Shown: positions 34,108 to 42,941 of the stretch, one piece after another | Position numbering within the stretch: position 1 is the stretch's first letter | Layout of the letters: each line of letters begins with the position of its first letter | DNA from: an uncultured Collinsella sp. | Lineage (GTDB): Bacteria > Actinomycetota > Coriobacteriia > Coriobacteriales > Coriobacteriaceae | Reading direction: 5' to 3' | Assembly: GCA_902494555.1 (NCBI GenBank) | Contig: CABUTR010000005.1 | Coordinates: 25,341-89,340, forward strand | DNA: 64,000 bases | Position numbers and translations under genes: made by a program | Notes under the pieces: generated by a model | Database searches by the model: none | The model's input: only the letters and a program-made list of their open reading frames with translations | What the model was told of the DNA's origin: nothing

Positions 34108-34265
34108 CGTGCCTCCACATCAATGCAGCCGTAAAACGTTTTGCCAGGGCTTTTTCTACTAGCATTAGTATTTCTTAATCATACTGAAGATACATTCGCT
34201 TTACTACATCCATATCTGGGAGCAGAATCCTTTTTGCGAAACCGTTCTGTAACAAAAGGAGTCCC

Positions 34266-35168
34266 ATGGATCGCAAAAAAGCAATCGCGCTCTCATTTTC
34301 CGTTCCCGTCGCATGGGGCTTTTCGTACCCCCTCATGAAGATCGGCATGGACAGCATGAACGCCACGAGCATCGTTGCGCTGCGCTGCATCATCGCCTTT
34401 GTGGCCTGCCTGCTGCTCTTCCACAAGCACGCGCTGCGCATCAACCGCGACCTCATGGTTCGCGCCGCCATCATCGGCGCCATCATGGCAACCGAGCTCA
34501 CCTGCATGTGCTTGGGCTCCAGCCTTACCTCCGCCTCCACCGCCGGCTTTTTACAGAGCCTGACGGTCGTGATCGTGCCGTTTGCCAACGCCGCCCTGCT
34601 GCGTCGCGCCCCCGAGCGCAAGGTGCTTATCGGCACCGCCATCGTCACCTGCGGTATGCTGCTGCTCTCGGGTGCCGACTTTACCAGCCTGAATCCCGGC
34701 GCGATCATCATGTTGCTCTCAGCCTTTATCTATGCCAGCCACATTATCGTAGCCAAGCGCTTTGTCGAAGAAGTCGACCCACTGGCCTTGGGTGTTTGGC
34801 AGCTGGGCTTTGGCGGCCTGTTCTCGGGCATCGCCGCGTGCACCTTTGGCGGCTTCACGCTTCCCGGCACGCCCAACGAGATCGTCGTGGTCGTCGCGCT
34901 CGCACTCATCTGCTCTGCCTACGGTTTTATCACCCAGACGCTCGTGCAGCCCCACGTGCCCGCCGAGACCACCGGCTTTGCCTTCTCGCTGGAGCCGGTC
35001 TGCTCCGCCGTCTTCTCGTTCTTCCTGGTCGGCGAGGTCCTGAGCCCCATCGCCTTCTTTGGCGCCGCCCTCATCCTCACCGGCGTGATGGTGGCAACCG
35101 TCGAGCTCCCGCGCCTTCGCTCGCAAGGACACGCTCACATGGCAGGAGCGCCCGAGCACGTCTCGTAG
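34266..35168 (+). CDS. EamA/DMT-family transporter
   Basis: A 300-residue membrane protein of ten predicted helices, made of two EamA repeats (MDRKKAIALSFSVPVAWGFSYPLMKIG; FIYASHIIVAKRFVEEVDPLALGVWQL). This superfamily mainly exports metabolites or amino acids. The start follows AAAAGGAG. Substrate unknown; the divergent LysR gene is the likely regulator. Confidence 0.9.
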   Translation: MDRKKAIALSFSVPVAWGFSYPLMKIGMDSMNATSIVALRCIIAFVACLLLFHKHALRINRDLMVRAAIIGAIMATELTCMCLGSSLTSASTAGFLQSLTVVIVPFANAALLRRAPERKVLIGTAIVTCGMLLLSGADFTSLNPGAIIMLLSAFIYASHIIVAKRFVEEVDPLALGVWQLGFGGLFSGIAACTFGGFTLPGTPNEIVVVVALALICSAYGFITQTLVQPHVPAETTGFAFSLEPVCSAVFSFFLVGEVLSPIAFFGAALILTGVMVATVELPRLRSQGHAHMAGAPEHVS

Positions 35169-35256
35169 ACCCCACTCTTCATGCAGCCGCGGCATAAAGG
35201 CAACCGGTGCGCCTTTACAATAGATGCCAACAGAGCATCTGCCATAAAGGAGCCCC

Positions 35257-35982
35257 ATGGACACCGCAACTCGCGACCGCAACATAGCAACTTGGTTGGG
35301 CGATGCGCCGCAGCCGGTACGTGACACGACGAACCAGCTGCTCGAGCGCATCGCCCTTTTACGTGCCGAGCAAACCATCTACCCGGCACAAGACGACATC
35401 CTCAATGCCCTCGCCTACACGCCGGCCGACCAGGTAAAGGTTGTCATCTTGGGTCAAGATCCCTATCACGGACCCAACCAGGCCATGGGGTTATCGTTCT
35501 CGGTCCCCGCGACGCAAACCAAGTTGCCGCCGAGCCTGCGCAACATCTATAAGGAACTCAAAGCCGATCTGGACTACCCCATTCCTGCCACGGGAGACCT
35601 AACCCCATGGGCACAACAGGGCGTCCTGCTCCTTAACACCACGCTCACCGTGCGCGAGCATGCCGCCAATTCGCACGCCAAGCTGGGCTGGAGCACGCTC
35701 ACCGACTATATTATCGAACGCTGCTGCCAGCTGCCCCAGCCGGTGGTCTTTTTGGCATGGGGCCGCTTTGCCCAGCAGATGGTCGAAGGAAAGCTCGCCG
35801 CGACCGGCGCGGGCAAAGCAAGCGGCAAGTTCTGCCTTGCCTCTACGCATCCCTCGCCGCTTTCGGCCAACCGCGCCACGGCAGAACTCCCCGCTTTTAT
35901 GGGGTCGCGCCCCTTCTCCGCTGCCAATCGGCTACTCGAACAGCACGGCTCGACCCCCGTCAACTGGACTTGCCTCGGCTAA
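35257..35982 (+). CDS. ung: Uracil-DNA glycosylase, family 1
   Basis: A 241-residue repair enzyme that removes uracil from DNA. The catalytic water-activating loop GQDPYHG is at residues 66-72 and the DNA-intercalating HPSPLSA motif is near residue 190; LLLNTTLTV and VVFLAWG are the other family blocks. AAAGGAG precedes the ATG. It ends convergent with the SDR gene. Confidence 0.96.
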   Translation: MDTATRDRNIATWLGDAPQPVRDTTNQLLERIALLRAEQTIYPAQDDILNALAYTPADQVKVVILGQDPYHGPNQAMGLSFSVPATQTKLPPSLRNIYKELKADLDYPIPATGDLTPWAQQGVLLLNTTLTVREHAANSHAKLGWSTLTDYIIERCCQLPQPVVFLAWGRFAQQMVEGKLAATGAGKASGKFCLASTHPSPLSANRATAELPAFMGSRPFSAANRLLEQHGSTPVNWTCLG

Positions 35983-35996
35983 AAACCAATACATCA

Positions 35997-36036
35997 AAAA
36001 CGCGCCCGACGGCAATCTTGCCATCGGGCGCGTTTT
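35997..36036. terminator. Bidirectional terminator between ung and SDR gene
   Basis: AAAACGCGCCCGA...GGCA / TGCC...TCGGGCGCGTTTT forms a nearly perfect stem with A and T tracts at its two ends (35997-36036), suitable for both converging transcripts. Confidence 0.88.
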
Positions 36037-36037
36037 G

Positions 36038-36718
36038 CTATTCGGGCCAAATAAATTGTGTGCGGCCGGCCTCGCCGCCATCGATCAGCAGGCTCTGCCC
36101 GGTCATAAACCGGTTGGTCACGCCCACAAAATAGATCCACTCGGCGATCTCTTGGGCGGTGGCCCAGCGCTTAAGCGGCGTAAGCTCCATAATCTGGTTC
36201 CACAGGCGTTCGTCTTCCATCACGCAACGGTTGAGCGGCGTGATAACGCCGCCCGGGTCCACACTGTTGGCGATGGCCTGCGGCGCCAGGCGGTTTGCAA
36301 GGTTCTTGGTGTAGGCGATAACGCCACCCTTGCTGGCAGCATAGGCGGGAAACTCCGATCCCGTATGTCCGCTCGCCGACCCCACATTGACCACGGATTG
36401 GATAGCAGGCGCTGGCTTGGCGGCAAGCCCCTCTCCCACAAAGGCGTAGCGCTCGGTCACGTTGATGGTGCCACGCAGGTTGGCGGCGATGTCATCGGCC
36501 GAATCCTGCGTACCGGCAACGTTCACGATCACCTGGGGCTCAAGGTCGTCCGGAAACGCGTCCGGCTTGCGGACATCAACAATCAGATGGCGGTAGCGCT
36601 CGTGTTCGATCGCCGCCGGCAGCAGGTCAAAGCCCACGACCTCGTGGCCCTCGTCCAAAAAGCGCTGCACGCACGCGGCTCCGATACCGCCCGAAGCGCC
36701 CGTGATCAAAACCCGCAT
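36038..36718 (-). CDS. Short-chain dehydrogenase/reductase
   Basis: A 226-residue NAD(P)-dependent oxidoreductase. The cofactor loop TGASGGIG is at the N-terminus, NVAG replaces the usual NNAG, and the active site is S...YAASKGG. The C-terminus ends GQSLLIDGGEAGR, usual for the family. AAGGAG overlaps the stop region of the VUT gene 9 bp upstream, so the two form an operon. Substrate unknown. Confidence 0.9.
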   Translation of the reverse strand: MRVLITGASGGIGAACVQRFLDEGHEVVGFDLLPAAIEHERYRHLIVDVRKPDAFPDDLEPQVIVNVAGTQDSADDIAANLRGTINVTERYAFVGEGLAAKPAPAIQSVVNVGSASGHTGSEFPAYAASKGGVIAYTKNLANRLAPQAIANSVDPGGVITPLNRCVMEDERLWNQIMELTPLKRWATAQEIAEWIYFVGVTNRFMTGQSLLIDGGEAGRTQFIWPE

Positions 36719-36727
36719 ACTTGCTCC

Positions 36728-37450
36728 TTAGGCGGTTGCGTGGCGCTCAAGGTACTCGGAGCCCACATTCTCGCGCTCCCAGCCGCGCACGACCTTGTAG
36801 CCCACGGGGCTCAGGAAGACCTCGCACAGCAGCTCGGCGACAGCGCCGGTCAGCGAGCACATAAGGACCTGCACCCAGGTCCAACCAAAGAACGTATGGC
36901 TCACCACAATGGCAAAGACCAGATTGTCGATAAACTGGCCAACACCCGTAGACACATAGGAGCGGAAGGCAAAGCTCACAAAGTTATTCTTTTTGAGCAT
37001 ACGACCGAGCGACTGGTTGAGCGTGGAGTTAACCACGGCAGAAACGAGCATTGCCAGCGAAGAGCCCAGCACCACGTACCAGGTGCCGCCGATGGTGGCG
37101 TTAAGGGCGGTGTTGACCTCGATCATACCCGTGTCGTAGTAGGCGCCCCACATGCCGGGCGTGAGCGAGCATGCCCAAAAGCACAGGCTCACGGCCAGGT
37201 TGACCAGCAGCGCGAGGATAGAGATTTTGATGGATGCCTTGGCGCCAAAGCGCTTGCAGATCATGTCCTGGCACAAAAACGAAACCCAGCTCACCACAAA
37301 GCCGCAATCGAGTGCCAGATACGGCAAGCTGATGAGTTCTTTGTTGGCCAGCAGGTTCATCATGATGACGCTCACGAAAAACAGCGAAACCGTTGCCGCG
37401 GGAATGCTCCGCAACAGGACCTTGTAGTCCTCCATGACCTTCTTGATCAT
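36728..37450 (-). CDS. VUT-family (YhhQ-like) queuosine-precursor transporter
   Basis: A 240-residue membrane protein of the VUT/YhhQ family with about six helices. YhhQ in E. coli imports the queuosine precursors preQ0 and preQ1. Visible blocks are VIMMNLLANKELI, CGFVVSWVSFLCQDMICKRFG and STGVGQFIDNLVFAIVVSHTF, the conserved family motif. AAAGGAG is 7 bp from the ATG and is the 3' part of a preQ1-I-like leader, which supports this substrate. It is the first gene of an operon with the SDR. Confidence 0.82.
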   Translation of the reverse strand: MIKKVMEDYKVLLRSIPAATVSLFFVSVIMMNLLANKELISLPYLALDCGFVVSWVSFLCQDMICKRFGAKASIKISILALLVNLAVSLCFWACSLTPGMWGAYYDTGMIEVNTALNATIGGTWYVVLGSSLAMLVSAVVNSTLNQSLGRMLKKNNFVSFAFRSYVSTGVGQFIDNLVFAIVVSHTFFGWTWVQVLMCSLTGAVAELLCEVFLSPVGYKVVRGWERENVGSEYLERHATA

Positions 37451-37456
37451 TATGTA

Positions 37457-37506
37457 CTCCTTTGGTTTTAGGTTTAACGAGCAGGATATCGGACCCGAAC
37501 TGCTCG
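37457..37506 (-). ncRNA. preQ1-I-like riboswitch ahead of VUT transporter
   Basis: On the minus strand CGAGCAG (37506-37500) pairs with CTGCTCG (37484-37478) around a 15-base loop that begins TTC and ends with CC; an A-rich tail, GTTAAACCTAAAACC, follows and runs straight into AAAGGAG. Loop GGGT can pair with tail ACCT to give the H-type pseudoknot, and this would hide the ribosome site. The geometry resembles the preQ1-I class and the gene context fits, but the tail differs from the usual AAAACTA, so identity needs a covariance search. Confidence 0.5.
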
Positions 37507-37606
37507 GACGTCACGGTCTTGAGACGACGGTGGGTATGATAGCCGCTCACACGGCATCAGGCAAGCAAGCGGCGCGGCAGCCCCGCAGGGTCACCGCGCC
37601 GATGCG

Positions 37607-39220
37607 TTAAAACGCTACGTTGCCAAACTCCGACAGGATAAGGTCGGGGTTGTGGTCGGTTGCCCAGTCCACGTTCCACGGGCTCGTGAACAGCAGCAGC
37701 TTGCCGCCGCGCATGTCCTCGACGCGCAGCGTGTCGCGCGTGAGCGAAAGGCCCGGGATATCGATGGTGTCGGGGTCGTTCTGAATCCAACGGATGTCCG
37801 TATAGGGCAGCGGCTGGCGACGAACCTCAACACGGTACTCGGCCTTGAGGCGGCGCTCGAGCACCTCAAACTGCAGCACGCCGACCACGCCCACGATGAC
37901 GCTCTCCATGCCGGCACCCAGCTCGCGGAAGATCTGGATGGCACCCTCCTGGGCAAGCTCCTCCATGCCCTTCACAAACTGCTTGCGCTTGAGCGTGTCG
38001 ACCTGCGTAATGCGAGCGAACATCTCGGGGGCAAACGTCGGGATCTGCGGATACTGCACGTGGCGCTTGCCGGAGCACACGGTGTCGCCGATGCTAAAGA
38101 TACCCGGATCGAACAGGCCCACGATATCGCCCGCGTACGCCTCGTCCACGATGGCGCGGTCGTCGGCCATCATCGAGGTGCCCGTCGCCAGCTTGAGCTT
38201 GCGGTTGCCCTGCACGTGGAAGGCGTCCATGCCGCGCTCGAACTTGCCCGAGCAAATGCGCACAAAGGCGATGCGGTCGCGGTGGTTCTTGTCCATGTTG
38301 GCCTGGATCTTAAAGACAAAGCCGCTAAAGTCGTCACGGCAGGGATCGACCGACTCGCTGGTGAGCGTATCAGTATAGGCGCGCGGCGTCGGGGCCAGAC
38401 GCAGGAACTCCTTCAGGAAAGGCTCCACGCCAAAGTTGGTAAGCGCCGAGCCAAAGAACGCCGGGCTCAGCTTGCCGCAGGCCACGGCATCCAAGTCGAG
38501 CTCGTCGCCGGCACCATCGAGCAGCTCGATGTCATCCATCAGGTTCTTATGGTTCTCCTCGCCAATGAGCTCGTCCATGGAGGGATCGCCCAGCTCGGCC
38601 TCGACCTCGGCGACCTTCTTGGTGGCATTGGCGTGGCCGTCGCCCTCAAAGGCGATAACGCGACGGGTCTGACGATCGAACACGCCGCGGAAGTTGCGAC
38701 CGCTGCCGATCGGCCAGTTCATGGGATACGTATTGATGCCCAGGACATTCTCGATCTCTTCCATGAGCTCAAACGGATCGCGAGCCTCGTGGTCGAGCTT
38801 GTTCACAAAGGTGAAGATGGGAATGTGGCGCAGCGTACAGACCTTAAAGAGCTTTTTGGTCTGGGCCTCGACGCCCTTGGCGCCATCGATGACCATGACC
38901 GCGGCGTCGGCGGCCATAAGGGTACGGTAGGTATCCTCCGAGAAGTCCTGGTGGCCGGGGGTATCGAGGATATTGACGCAGGCGCCGTTGTAGGTGAACT
39001 GCAGCACCGAGGAGGTAACGGAAATACCGCGCTCCTTCTCGATGTCCATCCAGTCCGAGACGGCATGCTTGGCCGAGCTCTTGCCTTTGACCGAGCCGGC
39101 GGTCTGGATGCTGCCGGTATAGAGCAGCAGCTTCTCGGTAAGTGTGGTCTTACCGGCGTCCGGGTGGCTGATGATCGCGAATGTGCGGCGCGACGAGATT
39201 TCATCCGACAGGCTTGCCAT
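37607..39220 (-). CDS. prfC: Peptide chain release factor 3
   Basis: A 537-residue translational GTPase that recycles release factors 1 and 2 from the ribosome. Motifs: SHPDAGKTTLTEKLLLYTG, ERGISVTSSVLQF, DTPGHQDFSEDTYRTL, FVNKLDHEARDP, and the RF3-specific end GVLQFEVLERRLKAEY. The frame is open to 39247; the ATG at 39220 has AAAGGA and begins MASLSDEISSRRTFAIISHPD, the natural N-terminus. A 7-bp GC hairpin (37571-37600) lies after the stop. Confidence 0.96.
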   Translation of the reverse strand: MASLSDEISSRRTFAIISHPDAGKTTLTEKLLLYTGSIQTAGSVKGKSSAKHAVSDWMDIEKERGISVTSSVLQFTYNGACVNILDTPGHQDFSEDTYRTLMAADAAVMVIDGAKGVEAQTKKLFKVCTLRHIPIFTFVNKLDHEARDPFELMEEIENVLGINTYPMNWPIGSGRNFRGVFDRQTRRVIAFEGDGHANATKKVAEVEAELGDPSMDELIGEENHKNLMDDIELLDGAGDELDLDAVACGKLSPAFFGSALTNFGVEPFLKEFLRLAPTPRAYTDTLTSESVDPCRDDFSGFVFKIQANMDKNHRDRIAFVRICSGKFERGMDAFHVQGNRKLKLATGTSMMADDRAIVDEAYAGDIVGLFDPGIFSIGDTVCSGKRHVQYPQIPTFAPEMFARITQVDTLKRKQFVKGMEELAQEGAIQIFRELGAGMESVIVGVVGVLQFEVLERRLKAEYRVEVRRQPLPYTDIRWIQNDPDTIDIPGLSLTRDTLRVEDMRGGKLLLFTSPWNVDWATDHNPDLILSEFGNVAF

Positions 39221-39305
39221 GCGGATCCTTTCTTGCATTGAGTGCATTACGTCGTTGTAACCGCACTATTGTAGCCGCGAAATCCCGATCTAGGGCACCT
39301 ATCAG

Positions 39306-39355
39306 GACAAATTCATCAGTCAGGGCCCGGGCAGCCGGCCCAATCCGAATTTGTC
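39306..39355. promoter_or_regulatory. Interrupted hairpin in prfC/gntR divergent region
   Basis: GACAAATTC (39306-39314) and GAATTTGTC (39347-39355) flank an inner GGGCC/GGCCC stem. It lies between divergent genes, so a terminator is unlikely. It may be an operator or another intergenic repeat with a GGAC edge. Confidence 0.4.
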
Positions 39356-39374
39356 TCTTGCGTAACTGTGCATA

Positions 39375-39408
39375 GTGTATATATACTGTGCTTACCGGTT
39401 ATATACAC
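39375..39408. promoter_or_regulatory. Candidate GntR operator
   Basis: GTGTATATA (39375-39383) and TATATACAC (39400-39408) are perfect 9-bp arms with a 16-base centre, 28 bp before the GntR start and within its AT-rich promoter. GntR/YtrA-type regulators usually bind such repeats before their own operons, so autoregulation is likely. Confidence 0.65.
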
Positions 39409-39435
39409 GTGTAGCCCATCAGCTAAGGAGCCGCT

Positions 39436-39816
39436 GTGGACATCATCCTATCCAATTCGAGCGACAAGCCCATCTACGAGCAAATAGCCTCGCAAGTCAA
39501 AGCTCAAATCCTTTCGGGCACGCTCGCGGCGGGGGCCAAACTCCCCAGCATCCGTGCACTCGCGAGCGATCTTGGCGTGAGCGTCATCACCACCAAGCGC
39601 GCTTACGCCGACCTGGAGCAACTCGGCTTTATCTGCACCGTGCAGGGCAAGGGCTGTTTTGTCGCCGAGGGCAACCAGGAGCTCTTGCGCGAAAACCAGC
39701 TCTGCCATATCGAAGAGCTGCTTGCGAAAGCGGCGAGCCAAGCCGAAGCCCTGGGCGTTACGCGCAACAAGCTGCACGAGATGCTCGACCTGGTAGCCCC
39801 CGAAACCATGCAGTAG
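39436..39816 (+). CDS. GntR-family (YtrA-type) regulator
   Basis: A 126-residue regulator with only the DNA-binding domain and a short tail. Pattern: KPIYEQIASQVKAQILSGTLAAGAKLPSIRALASDLGVSVITTKRAYADLEQLGFI. GTG start at 39436 with TAAGGAG. The tail (40 residues) is helical and probably a dimerisation element. It leads an operon with an ABC ATPase and permease, the usual context of YtrA proteins, which respond to cell-wall-active stress or nutrient signals. Confidence 0.92.
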   Translation: MDIILSNSSDKPIYEQIASQVKAQILSGTLAAGAKLPSIRALASDLGVSVITTKRAYADLEQLGFICTVQGKGCFVAEGNQELLRENQLCHIEELLAKAASQAEALGVTRNKLHEMLDLVAPETMQ

Positions 39817-39839
39817 CCATCTGCAAGAAAGGCTATACC

Positions 39840-40721
39840 ATGCAAAACCTTCTAGAACTCAAAGGCATCTCAAGCCGTGTGAGCGACCGTTTTTCGCTGC
39901 GTGATGTCACGCTTGCCGTAGAGCCTGGCCAGATTGTTGGCTTTGTGGGTGCCAACGGCGCCGGCAAGACGACGACCATTCGCGCCGCGCTTGGGCTTAT
40001 CAAACTCGATGCCGGCGAGGTGCATCTGCTTGGACAGCGCTGCGATGCCAACGCACCCGACGAGACGCAGCGCCACCTGCGCTCCCGCGTCGGTCTTGTC
40101 CTGGACACGTGCCCCTTCCCCTCCACGCTCAAGGTGGGCCAGATCGAGACGCTCGTAGGCCCGGCGTATCCCGCGTGGAGTCGCGAAACATTCGCCGGAT
40201 TCATCGACCGATTTGGCCTCGATCCCAAGACAAAAGTCAAGGACCTCTCCCGCGGCATGGGCATGAAGCTGCAGCTTGCCTGTGCGCTCAGTCACAATGC
40301 CAAGCTGCTCGTTTTGGACGAAGCCACCGCGGGCCTTGATCCTATAGCGCGCGAGGAACTGCTCGATGAGCTGCTCGCCTTTGTTTCCGACGGCCAACAC
40401 AGCGTGCTGTTCTCGAGCCACATTACGTCCGACCTCGATCGCACCGCTGATCGCGTCATCTGCATCGATAACGGTTCGATTGTGTTTGACCTGCCGCGCG
40501 AGGACATTACCGACCGAGCCGGCATCGCCCACTGCACCCAGGCACAGGCCGCCGAGCTTATGGCTTGCGTCGAAGGCGCCCGCGCCGCCCACCACGCCTA
40601 CAGCGTGGACGTGCTCGTGCCCAACCGCCGCGATACGCTCGAGGCCTTTCCCGAGATTCCCTGCGATCGGGCAACCATTGATGACTACCTGCGCCTCACG
40701 CTGAAAGGGGCTTCAAAATGA
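39840..40721 (+). CDS. ABC transporter ATP-binding protein
   Basis: A 293-residue ATPase. Walker A GANGAGKT, signature LSRGMGMKLQLA (a relaxed LSGG), Walker B LLVLDEATAGLD and the H-loop FSSHITSD are all present. Start ATG 39840, 23 bp after the regulator; the larger open frame back to 39375 runs in another phase of gntR. Its stop overlaps the permease start (ATGA at 40718). The C-terminal 70 residues are unassigned. Confidence 0.92.
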   Translation: MQNLLELKGISSRVSDRFSLRDVTLAVEPGQIVGFVGANGAGKTTTIRAALGLIKLDAGEVHLLGQRCDANAPDETQRHLRSRVGLVLDTCPFPSTLKVGQIETLVGPAYPAWSRETFAGFIDRFGLDPKTKVKDLSRGMGMKLQLACALSHNAKLLVLDEATAGLDPIAREELLDELLAFVSDGQHSVLFSSHITSDLDRTADRVICIDNGSIVFDLPREDITDRAGIAHCTQAQAAELMACVEGARAAHHAYSVDVLVPNRRDTLEAFPEIPCDRATIDDYLRLTLKGASK

Positions 40722-41416
40722 AACGCGCCTTTATGTCCGAGCTCGCCATCGCTCGCACGCTCATCCCAAGCATTGCGGGCGTCGGCCTGTTCATCTTCGT
40801 CGTGCTAACCCTTGCCAACGCATCGGACGGCGATTCCGGTATGAGCGCCGGCGCTTGCGCGGTCAGCGCCATGTCGCCCATCATAATCATGAACTCACTG
40901 GCTGGCTACGATAACCAAAACGGCTGGGAGCGCTATCGGGCAACGCTGCCGTTCTCGCGCAAAGACATCATCTGCGCACGCTACCTGTGCATTATTGCTT
41001 TCTCGGCCGTCATGGCATGCGCCGCCGTGCTTTTGAACATCATCGCCCTTCCGTTCTTCGATCCCACGGGCATTCCCTCGACGGGACAGACCGTCTTTGA
41101 GATCACAATAGCCTCCGCCGCATCGATGCTCATCTCCCTCATGATGGTGTTTTTGGCACAGCCGCTGTTCTTTCGATTTGGACACATGGAGGCGCTGCGC
41201 CTTTCCGTCGGCCTGTTTGCCCTGATGGGCTGCGGTACCATGGCAATGCTGAGCTCTTCCAACCCCATTAGCAACTGGCTCATGTTGATTGCCGGAGCGA
41301 ATCCCGATCCTGCCGTTCTGGGCTGTCTGTGCGCAGGAATTGCCGTGCTGGCCCTCGCACTATGCGCAATCAGCTGCACCGTCAGCACCAAGGTTTATCG
41401 GGTACGCGACCTGTAG
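40718..41416 (+). CDS. ABC-2-type permease subunit
   Basis: A 232-residue protein with six hydrophobic stretches, including IAGVGLFIFVVLTLA, MSPIIIMNSLAGYDNQNGWERYRATLPFSRKDIICARYL, IIAFSAVMACAAVLL and IAVLALALCAISC. The WERYRATLPFSR stretch is the typical cytoplasmic coupling part of bacterial ABC-2 permeases of the YtrC/BcrB kind. Translation is coupled to the ATPase. Likely function is export or self-protection; the substrate is unknown. Confidence 0.85.
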   Translation: MKRAFMSELAIARTLIPSIAGVGLFIFVVLTLANASDGDSGMSAGACAVSAMSPIIIMNSLAGYDNQNGWERYRATLPFSRKDIICARYLCIIAFSAVMACAAVLLNIIALPFFDPTGIPSTGQTVFEITIASAASMLISLMMVFLAQPLFFRFGHMEALRLSVGLFALMGCGTMAMLSSSNPISNWLMLIAGANPDPAVLGCLCAGIAVLALALCAISCTVSTKVYRVRDL

Positions 41417-41475
41417 TCACGCGAATCCTGGCCCACGCAGGCCACAATTGGTCGAAATCGCCCATCCGTAAATCC

Positions 41476-41495
41476 GTGACAAATGGCATGTCCCC
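41476..41495. repeat. Relic of palindromic repeat family A
   Basis: GTGACAAATGGCATGTCCCC resembles the left half and core of family A but lacks the closing right arm. It lies between convergent genes, 17 bp before the ClC-type stop. Confidence 0.4.
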
Positions 41496-41511
41496 GGCGC
41501 GCGCCACCGTG

Positions 41512-42816
41512 CTACTTGCGTAGCGGCTTGGGCAGCGGAATGCCGGCGGCGATGACGGCCGCGATGATCATGCAGACGATACCCTTGAGTGGGAAGCACA
41601 TGAGCAGCAGGCCCACGACCATGACCGGCTGACGCATGACCGCACCCATCGTCGATGCCGTGCAGACGGCGACGCAAAAGACCGGATCTGCGCCGGTGAG
41701 GATGGCAAGGCCATAGCCCAGGCTTACGCCCGAGAAGATAACCGGGAAGAAGTGACCGCCGCGCCAACCAAGGTTGATGAGGGCGGGCGTCAGCATGGCC
41801 TTAACAAGACCGGTCGCGATAAGCACGCCAGCGGGAATGGTCAGATAGGTTTCCATGAGCACGTCGGCCTGGGTCTCGCCGGCAAACATGGTATAGGGCA
41901 GGACCGTGCCACAGATGGCGAGTGCCAAACCGGCCAGCATGGCCTTGACGACAGGACGCTCCCCTATTGCATGGGACAGTGCCTCGCTTGCATGCTCAGA
42001 GACAAAGTACAGCCAGCCGCAGACGGTGCCGATCAACGACAGAGGGACGAGCCAGGTAAGCTCTAGGTTGCCCACCTCGGCGGACTCGAACCTGGGCATG
42101 CCCATGCCGCCGCCCACAAGCTGTCCAAGCAGCAGGTAGGTGCCCAGACCGCCGGCAATCGCAATACCGTAGACCACCGTCTTTTGCGCCTTGGGCAGCT
42201 TGATGGTGATCTCGCCGGACGCGGACTCATCGTCGGCGTCTTCACCCTGGCCGTCGGTGCTACCGGCAAGCGGCGCCACAAAGCCAAAGACGGGCGCGGT
42301 AAAGAGCGCCGTCAGGGCAGCCTGGGTGCCCAGCAACGTGAGCTCCCTAAACTCGGCGCCAAAGCGACGCATGCGGTCGCCGACCCAGCTGCACAGACCG
42401 GCGATAACGCCGGTCAGGCCGGCCTCCGGTCCAATGCTGCCGCCAAACAGCAACGGCAGCAGCGCCGCAATCGACAGCTTGCCCAGATTGTCGTAGGGGT
42501 AGCACCCATCCTGTTTGACCTTGGCCATGACCTGGTTAAGGTCATCGGTCTTGGTGCCCGTCATCTTTTCGTACAGACCGATTAACAGGCCGCCCAGCAG
42601 GCAGACGAAAAACGGGTACGGCAAAAAGCCAAACGGGCCGCTGGCGAGCTCGGGCGAAGCGACGCCCAGCGCGTGCGGAATCTCGGTCCATAGATAGTCG
42701 ATACCGTGCTCCATCACAAAAAAGAACAGCCAGACTGCGGCACCTGCGAACGCGCCGGTCACGGTAACGCTGGCCAAAAACAGCGCACGGTTTTTGGGTT
42801 TGGCAAGGCTATCCAT
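41512..42816 (-). CDS. ClC-family chloride channel/transporter
   Basis: A 434-residue integral membrane protein with the ClC fold. Near residue 125 it has LFGGSIGPEAGLTG, where usual ClCs carry GREGP, so the gating glutamate of that loop is replaced by S-I, with a glutamate three residues further on. The GGHFFPVIFSG motif (residues about 360-370) matches GxFxP. A cytoplasmic acidic insert (GQGEDADDESASGE) occurs mid-protein. GGGAGG precedes the ATG. Transport direction and coupling are unknown. Confidence 0.85.
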   Translation of the reverse strand: MDSLAKPKNRALFLASVTVTGAFAGAAVWLFFFVMEHGIDYLWTEIPHALGVASPELASGPFGFLPYPFFVCLLGGLLIGLYEKMTGTKTDDLNQVMAKVKQDGCYPYDNLGKLSIAALLPLLFGGSIGPEAGLTGVIAGLCSWVGDRMRRFGAEFRELTLLGTQAALTALFTAPVFGFVAPLAGSTDGQGEDADDESASGEITIKLPKAQKTVVYGIAIAGGLGTYLLLGQLVGGGMGMPRFESAEVGNLELTWLVPLSLIGTVCGWLYFVSEHASEALSHAIGERPVVKAMLAGLALAICGTVLPYTMFAGETQADVLMETYLTIPAGVLIATGLVKAMLTPALINLGWRGGHFFPVIFSGVSLGYGLAILTGADPVFCVAVCTASTMGAVMRQPVMVVGLLLMCFPLKGIVCMIIAAVIAAGIPLPKPLRK

Positions 42817-42941
42817 CGGGACCTCCCGTGGTCAAATTCGGCAAAGATACATTTTATTGTAGAGCGAGCGTTGCCCGAACGAGCCAGCCACCTGCGCCGC
42901 AAACGGCACCATTGGGAGTCATGGTGGGGCAGGCTCAAGAC

